Part shown: positions 59,565 to 64,000 of the stretch, in pieces
Layout of the letters: each line of letters starts with the position of its first letter
Position numbering within the stretch: the first letter of the stretch is position 1
Translations under genes and position numbers: made by a program
NCBI GenBank assembly: GCA_016098155.1
Contig: JAAAJB010000046.1
Span: 1-64,000 of the forward strand
Source: Actinomortierella ambigua
Lineage: Eukaryota; Mortierellomycota; Mortierellomycetes; Mortierellales; Mortierellaceae
Direction of reading: 5' to 3'
DNA length: 64,000 nt
Notes under the pieces: model-generated
Databases searched by the model: none
Told to the model about the DNA's origin: nothing
Seen by the model: the letters and a program-made list of their open reading frames with translations, nothing else

Positions 59565-61660
59565 TTACGAAGAGGTACGATATTGCAGCTTGTTGACTTC
59601 GGGCTCAAGCAGCTGCTGGGTCATGGCCGCCTCGATGGCCTTGGCCTGTGCTTCGGCATCGGCCTGGGACGAGGCCGAGACCTCGAGATACCACTTGATC
59701 TTGGGCTCCGTGCCACTCGTGCGCAGCGTAAACACACAGCCGTTGTCCAGATAGTACGTGATCATGTGGGCCGCGGCCGACACGGGCAACACAGGCCGAT
59801 GGTCCGGCTTGGACGAATCATACCCCACTGTCAGGTCGCGCACATGCGCCACCTTGTGAGGCCCAATATGGGTCGCATACGACAGCTTGTGCGCAAACTG
59901 TCCCTGAGGGTCCGCCTCCGGCGCCGCACCAAAGCGCATCTTGGCAAAGATGCGGTCAATCGTCTCCTTCTCGTGGCAGATAAAGTACGAGTTGGCCGAC
60001 GCAAAATAACCATACTTTTGGTACAGGCTCTCCAGGTAGTCCGAGATCGTGCTGCCTTCCCGGTACAGTCTCGACGCCAGCTGGGCAAAGTAGCCCAGCG
60101 CACTGACACCGTCCTTGTCCCGGACAATATCGCCCAGCATGAATCCGATCGCCTCCTCGTAGCCAAAGATGATGTTGTAGCCTTCTTTCTCCAGATCGAT
60201 CGCTCGGTTGCCGATCCACTTGAAGCCCGTCAGCGTGTCCTCCCAGTGAATGCCCTCAACCTTGGCCACCTTGGCCAGCATGCTCGACGACACCGTCGAG
60301 CACAGCACGCCGACCTTGGCATCGCTCTTGCCCGAGGCGCGCCAGTTGCGGAGGGCCTCGCACGCAAACATTGTGCCGATCTGGTTACCCGTGAACAAGA
60401 CCCACTCGCCCGAGCGCTGCTGCTCCGCGACTGTGAACCGATCCGCATCGGGGTCGTTGGCAAAGACAACCTTGGCACCGACCTCCTCGGCCGTCTTGAA
60501 GGCCAGGGCCAGGGCACCCTTGCCCTCCTCGGGGTTGGGGAAAGCAACAGTTGGGAACTCTGGATCGGGCTGGACCTGCTCCTTGGTAGGGACCAATGGT
60601 TGGAAACCAAACTCCTCCATCACACGGCACGCAAATGGATAGCCAACGCCATGCATGGCCGTGTACACAAACTTGGTCTCCGAGGCGGCATTCACAGCCT
60701 TGTCGACGCACAGCTGTTGCACCTCGCTGAAGTAGGCAGGTACGAGCTCCGCCGTTGGGTCAACCAATGCTGGGTTGTCGAACGAGTTGTAGTCCCATGT
60801 CCATGGCTCCAGGTTCTCCAGAATCTTCTTGGCAATGCCCTCGTCATGGGGCGGGATGATCTGACACGCATTCTCCCAGTAGACCTTGTAGCCGTTGTCC
60901 TTCTTGGGATTGTGCGAGGCTGTAATCATGATACCGCAGGCGGCATTCAGCTTCTTGACACCAAAAGGAACCATAGGTGTGTGAACCAAGTTCTTGTAGG
61001 CATAGACCTTGACACCCTTCGCCAGAAAGGCGCCGGCTGTGAGGCGAGCAAAATCATTCGAGTGATGTCGATGATCGTGGCCAATCACGACACCACGCTC
61101 CCTGGCATTCGGAACATGCTCCAGCACATACAGACAAAGACCCTGCGAGGCCTGGATGACTGTCAGATCGTTCATGCGGGAAAAGCCTGCCTCCATGGTA
61201 GCACGCAGACCTAAAATAAAATAAAAGTGAATCGGAAAAGAAGCGCACAACACACAGTTTTAGTCCTTGAAACCACCTTCGATTCTTCCCACGGATACAC
61301 CGTTGCCACTAACATCAAGGCACAAAAAATAAAGGAGAGAGCTGTTGTACCTGCAGTGCCAAACTCAATGCGGTGACGAAGGCGAGCCTCCAGCTCAGCA
61401 GTGTTGTTCTGCTGGACAAGGAGTTCAATCTCCTTGCGGGTTTCTGGGTTCTATGGGTAGCAGTTAAAGAATAGGTGGGGGTCAGTTTTGTTGTTGCTGT
61501 GAATGGTTTGAACGTTCACAACTTCTTTAGAGTTCATTTCTCCATTTTACAAAGTTCCATGCGGCATGAAGCAAATTTGTTGATCAACTGGAGGCATTAC
61601 CTTGTCCAGTCGGAGCCATTCATTGGCCAAGTCTGAGATGGGGATGCTGTGAGAGGACAT
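59565..61660 (-). CDS. PRM15: PGM2/Prm15-type phosphopentomutase (alpha-D-phosphohexomutase family)
   Basis: Three exons (61660-61601, 61450-61351, 61210-59565) join in phase to 601 residues; human PGM2 has 612. The catalytic serine loop is I-T-A-S-H-N-P-K-K-D-N-G with S152. The metal loop D-P-D-A-D-R-F, the sugar-binding G-Y-E-E-A-I-G-F and the phosphate-binding R-T-S-G-T-E-P-K-I-K near the C-terminus are all present. GYEEAIGF and the 600-residue length place it with the phosphopentomutase/PGM2 branch rather than the classical 560-residue glucose phosphoglucomutase. Reaction: interconverts ribose-1-phosphate (and deoxyribose- or glucose-1-phosphate) with the 5/6-phosphate, via a bisphosphate-activated phosphoserine, in the cytosol. 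A 543-codon antisense frame over it is a codon-usage shadow. Confidence 0.95.
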
Positions 61661-61900
61661 GTCGAATGTGGAGAGGAGGAAAGAAAAGTATGATAGCGAA
61701 GCCAGTTCTGGGTAGGCCTTTTTCTCAACGTTTTATATGGGGGGCCTTTTCCTAAAGAAGGCAACCGTGACTTGCAATCCCTCTCAGCCCTTCTTTGGCA
61801 CAAAGAGACAAAGAGGTACAAGAAAAAAAACTGGATCCAAAATTGTGGGGAATCTGGAACAGGAGACGACACCACATATACCTTTTTTATTTGTGATTAT

Positions 61901-64000
61901 TTACATGCGCTCAACAAGACGGAAACCAGCAAACACAAATGGGTAGTTGGCCTGGTACCAGTTACGGTACGATCGGCGCAAGGCCATACGAGGATGGGTG
62001 GCCCATGAGGCACCCAGGACGACCATATGCTTGCCGTCGAAAAAGTCGGACGAGTACCCAGGGTACAGCTTCGACTTTGAAAAGTCGGCTGGGTCCTTGC
62101 ACAACGGCGCAAACACGGTGCTTGTCCAGTCCCACAGAGCACCAGGACCTTGCAGCCAAGTAGTTACATCTGTCTGGGATGCCGTCGTCGACGACGACGA
62201 CGACGACTCTTGCAGCAAGAGCGCCTCGCTCATCACGGGATACCAATGACGGAGACCAAACGTGTCGTTCCTCAGGCCATCCTTTGCTTGCTTAACCTTG
62301 AACACGATCGACAGCTCCGCTTCCGTTGGCAGAGACAACTTCTTGGAACCTGCTGGGAGCGTGGACTGGAGCCATTGTACGTATCCACCGGCCTGGACAT
62401 AGGAGCAACTGACAGGCCAGTTGTAGGCAGCGTGCAAGGGGACCGGCCCATAGACGGAGCGAACAAAAACCTCGTCCTGTGCCTTCAAGATCCACGAGGC
62501 TGGCAAGGATGTCGACGAGTGATGCAAAAGACCGGTCGCGCGCAGGTACTGGAAGTACTCGCCATTGGTCACCTGCCGGGACTGGATCTTGTACGGCTTG
62601 GGCATCGATACTCCCTCCTCCAGCTGGATGCGAGGGGATTCATTGTCCCATCCAAAAGGTGACGTCAGATCGCCCTTACCATGGCTGGTCAGGTCCCTGC
62701 TCTCGTCGTCGTGGTGGCCAAGAGTGAGCATCTCGGGGTCCAGCTCAGTCGGCGTGACCTTGATCCACGTCGCAGGAGCAAGGCCCTGGGGCTCACCGAC
62801 AGGCTTCTTGCTGCCACTCTCCGACAGCCACGGCGCACGCATCGAGGGCGGGGGCCGTGTGTTGGGCGACTGGACAAGCATGTAGAGCAATGTCTCGAGA
62901 TGCATTGCCTCGTGCTCAAAGGCCATAAAGATCACTCTTGCTAGTCGCCGCGTCAGCGGATACTGTGTGCGATCCTGAATTACATGGAGCATGCGCTGGC
63001 GGGTGCGGTCACGAAAGTCAAGGATATCCTTGATATCGGGCCACTGGTCAGGCACCTCCGAATGTTGGTGACACTGGGTGGGATCGTCCACATCAGGATC
63101 AATGCCTCGCTCAAAGATAGTGCCAAAGTAGGCTGGCTCGAGCGGTGATTCGCCAAGGACACGTGAGAGCTGCAGGTCCATGAAGACAGGGATGTGGCCG
63201 AGATAAAAAATAAAGGGGTGGCGAAGATCAATTGGCTTCTCAAGCAGCATCTTGGGGTGCTGGATCATGTCGAGCGTCACCGTGTCCCACGCCTTCCAGA
63301 GCTGAGTCCACTCGGCGGCGCTTGGCAGTGGGCTCTGTGGCGCGAACGTGGAAAAATGGAATGCAGCCTTGCGGAGCATGTGCAAATCATAGCGGCGGCT
63401 CGTGCTCGTATATTGGCCAATGCGCGTGAAACTGGCATCGTCAAAGAGCTGGGCAGACTCCTCGAGGGACCACTTGTACGAATATTCGACATTGATAAGC
63501 TCGCCCTCGGCCAGGTCGATCACAGTCTTCTCACCAGACTTTGAGCAGAGGTAAGTCAATTGGTGGGCTTGGCGAACACGGTAGTAGGCCTCGTGGCGAC
63601 CAGCAACCTCGTTGTAGCGAGCAAAGTACTCAAAATTGGCGCGATCAATGAATGACTGTCCCAGGATGACATTGATATGGTCAAGGCCATTCATCACGAA
63701 CTCGCGGGTGACACCCTTCGAGTCGTTGTAGGCAACAGTGATTTCCTTGGGATCATTGCGGCGATCGACACCAACGAGGAAAGTATCGCCGACATTGAGC
63801 ATGCCGTGGTAGGACGTCAAAAAGTCGCGAGCTTCGTCACGGTGGAGGTTGCCGACCGAGGAGCCTAGCCACAGGATCGTCTTGGGAATCTCGTTTGGGA
63901 ACGAGTCGAGAAACTTGAGGCCCTCGTCGTATGTGCCCCACAGGCCAGCTGTGGTGACGTTGGTGAATCGACCAAGTGACTTGAGCGACTGGTTGTGTAA
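61901..64000 (-). CDS. EGT1: ergothioneine biosynthesis protein Egt1, C-terminal 699 residues
   Basis: Partial gene, open without intron from the right edge to the stop at 61901; about 170-180 N-terminal residues are outside. The visible start (64000) is inside the EgtD-like SAM methyltransferase: I-L-W-L-G-S-S-V-G-N-L then L-L/V-G-V-D-R-R and N-V-E-Y-S-Y-K, followed by the shared linker. The DinB-like part has the iron triad H-E-A-M-H-L-E (HX3HXE) in A-F-E-H-E-A-M-H-L-E-T-L-L-Y. The C-terminal FGE-sulfatase-like domain has Q-V-T-N-G-E-Y, L-P-T-E-A-E, W-D-W-T-S-T and ends F-A-G-F-R-L-V. The fused enzyme trimethylates histidine to hercynine and joins it oxidatively to cysteine, giving the ergothioneine precursor sulfoxide. 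A Ser/Thr run interrupts the C-terminal domain at about 62170-62200. Confidence 0.96.
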   Translation of the reverse strand, partial: LHNQSLKSLGRFTNVTTAGLWGTYDEGLKFLDSFPNEIPKTILWLGSSVGNLHRDEARDFLTSYHGMLNVGDTFLVGVDRRNDPKEITVAYNDSKGVTREFVMNGLDHINVILGQSFIDRANFEYFARYNEVAGRHEAYYRVRQAHQLTYLCSKSGEKTVIDLAEGELINVEYSYKWSLEESAQLFDDASFTRIGQYTSTSRRYDLHMLRKAAFHFSTFAPQSPLPSAAEWTQLWKAWDTVTLDMIQHPKMLLEKPIDLRHPFIFYLGHIPVFMDLQLSRVLGESPLEPAYFGTIFERGIDPDVDDPTQCHQHSEVPDQWPDIKDILDFRDRTRQRMLHVIQDRTQYPLTRRLARVIFMAFEHEAMHLETLLYMLVQSPNTRPPPSMRAPWLSESGSKKPVGEPQGLAPATWIKVTPTELDPEMLTLGHHDDESRDLTSHGKGDLTSPFGWDNESPRIQLEEGVSMPKPYKIQSRQVTNGEYFQYLRATGLLHHSSTSLPASWILKAQDEVFVRSVYGPVPLHAAYNWPVSCSYVQAGGYVQWLQSTLPAGSKKLSLPTEAELSIVFKVKQAKDGLRNDTFGLRHWYPVMSEALLLQESSSSSSTTASQTDVTTWLQGPGALWDWTSTVFAPLCKDPADFSKSKLYPGYSSDFFDGKHMVVLGASWATHPRMALRRSYRNWYQANYPFVFAGFRLVERM

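Noticed and set aside
59583..61214. 543-codon plus-strand open frame opposite the phosphomutase
   Set aside because: It is exactly antisense to the PGM2-type exon, has no family motifs and is Arg/His/Leu-rich, as expected from GC-biased third positions of the true gene.

Overview
The window is nuclear DNA of a filamentous or early-diverging fungus. Most genes carry several short GT-AG introns. Coding sequence is dense in CAG/CAA (polyQ), poly-Ser/Thr and poly-Ala tracts. Intergenic DNA is full of CT/GA and GT/CA microsatellites and homopolymers. The gene set is fungal: a Dbf2/Sid2-type kinase, Bir1, a trifunctional Fol1, Oct1 and the fused ergothioneine enzyme Egt1. Mucoromycota/Mortierellomycota is my guess from the style of the genes (a MDC1-like FHA-BRCT protein, a DNAJB6-like J protein), not something the sequence proves. 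No rRNA, tRNA, CRISPR array or intact transposon was recognised.

Layout. 1-6.1 kb: a possible exon of a gene running off the left edge (-), a small secreted cysteine protein behind a clear TATA box (+), then a MYND-SET protein (-) and a four-exon Bir1/survivin-type protein (-) packed 79 bp apart. 6.5-14.2 kb: an eight-exon nuclear-basket TPR/Mlp protein (+), divergent from Bir1. 14.9-18.1 kb: a Dbf2/Sid2-like kinase with a polyQ insertion in its activation segment (+). 18.7-24.6 kb: a large unrecognised protein with an 11-bp microexon (+). 24.6-29.7 kb: about 5 kb of low-complexity DNA with promoter-like TATA/CT blocks. 29.7-31.9 kb: a small coiled-coil protein split by a 1.5-kb intron (+). 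34.0-35.9 kb: RVB2 (-), divergent from an FCP1-type phosphatase (37.5-40.6 kb, +) that has a 1.1-kb leader intron. 41.0-43.0 kb: a class B J-domain protein (+). 43.2-47.8 kb: a seven-exon FHA + tandem-BRCT protein (-). 48.1-50.8 kb: FOL1 (-). 51.4-54.3 kb: OCT1 (-). 54.3-59.6 kb: gene-poor DNA holding a minisatellite broken by a 136-N gap. 59.6-61.7 kb: a PGM2/Prm15-type phosphopentomutase (-). 61.9 kb to the right edge: the C-terminal 699 residues of Egt1 (-).

The genes do not form an operon-like system. Several belong to chromosome and cell-cycle biology (Bir1, TPR, Dbf2/Sid2, RVB2, FCP1-like, FHA-BRCT), and a metabolic group lies at the right (Fol1, Oct1, Prm15, Egt1). I read this as ordinary gene neighbourhood. 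The most unusual item is the FHA-BRCT protein, which combines an MDC1-like layout with repeated TQ and T-acidic units and one TQPF motif. Exon boundaries below were derived by hand from splice signals, reading-frame continuity and family similarity; no alignment or RNA evidence was available.
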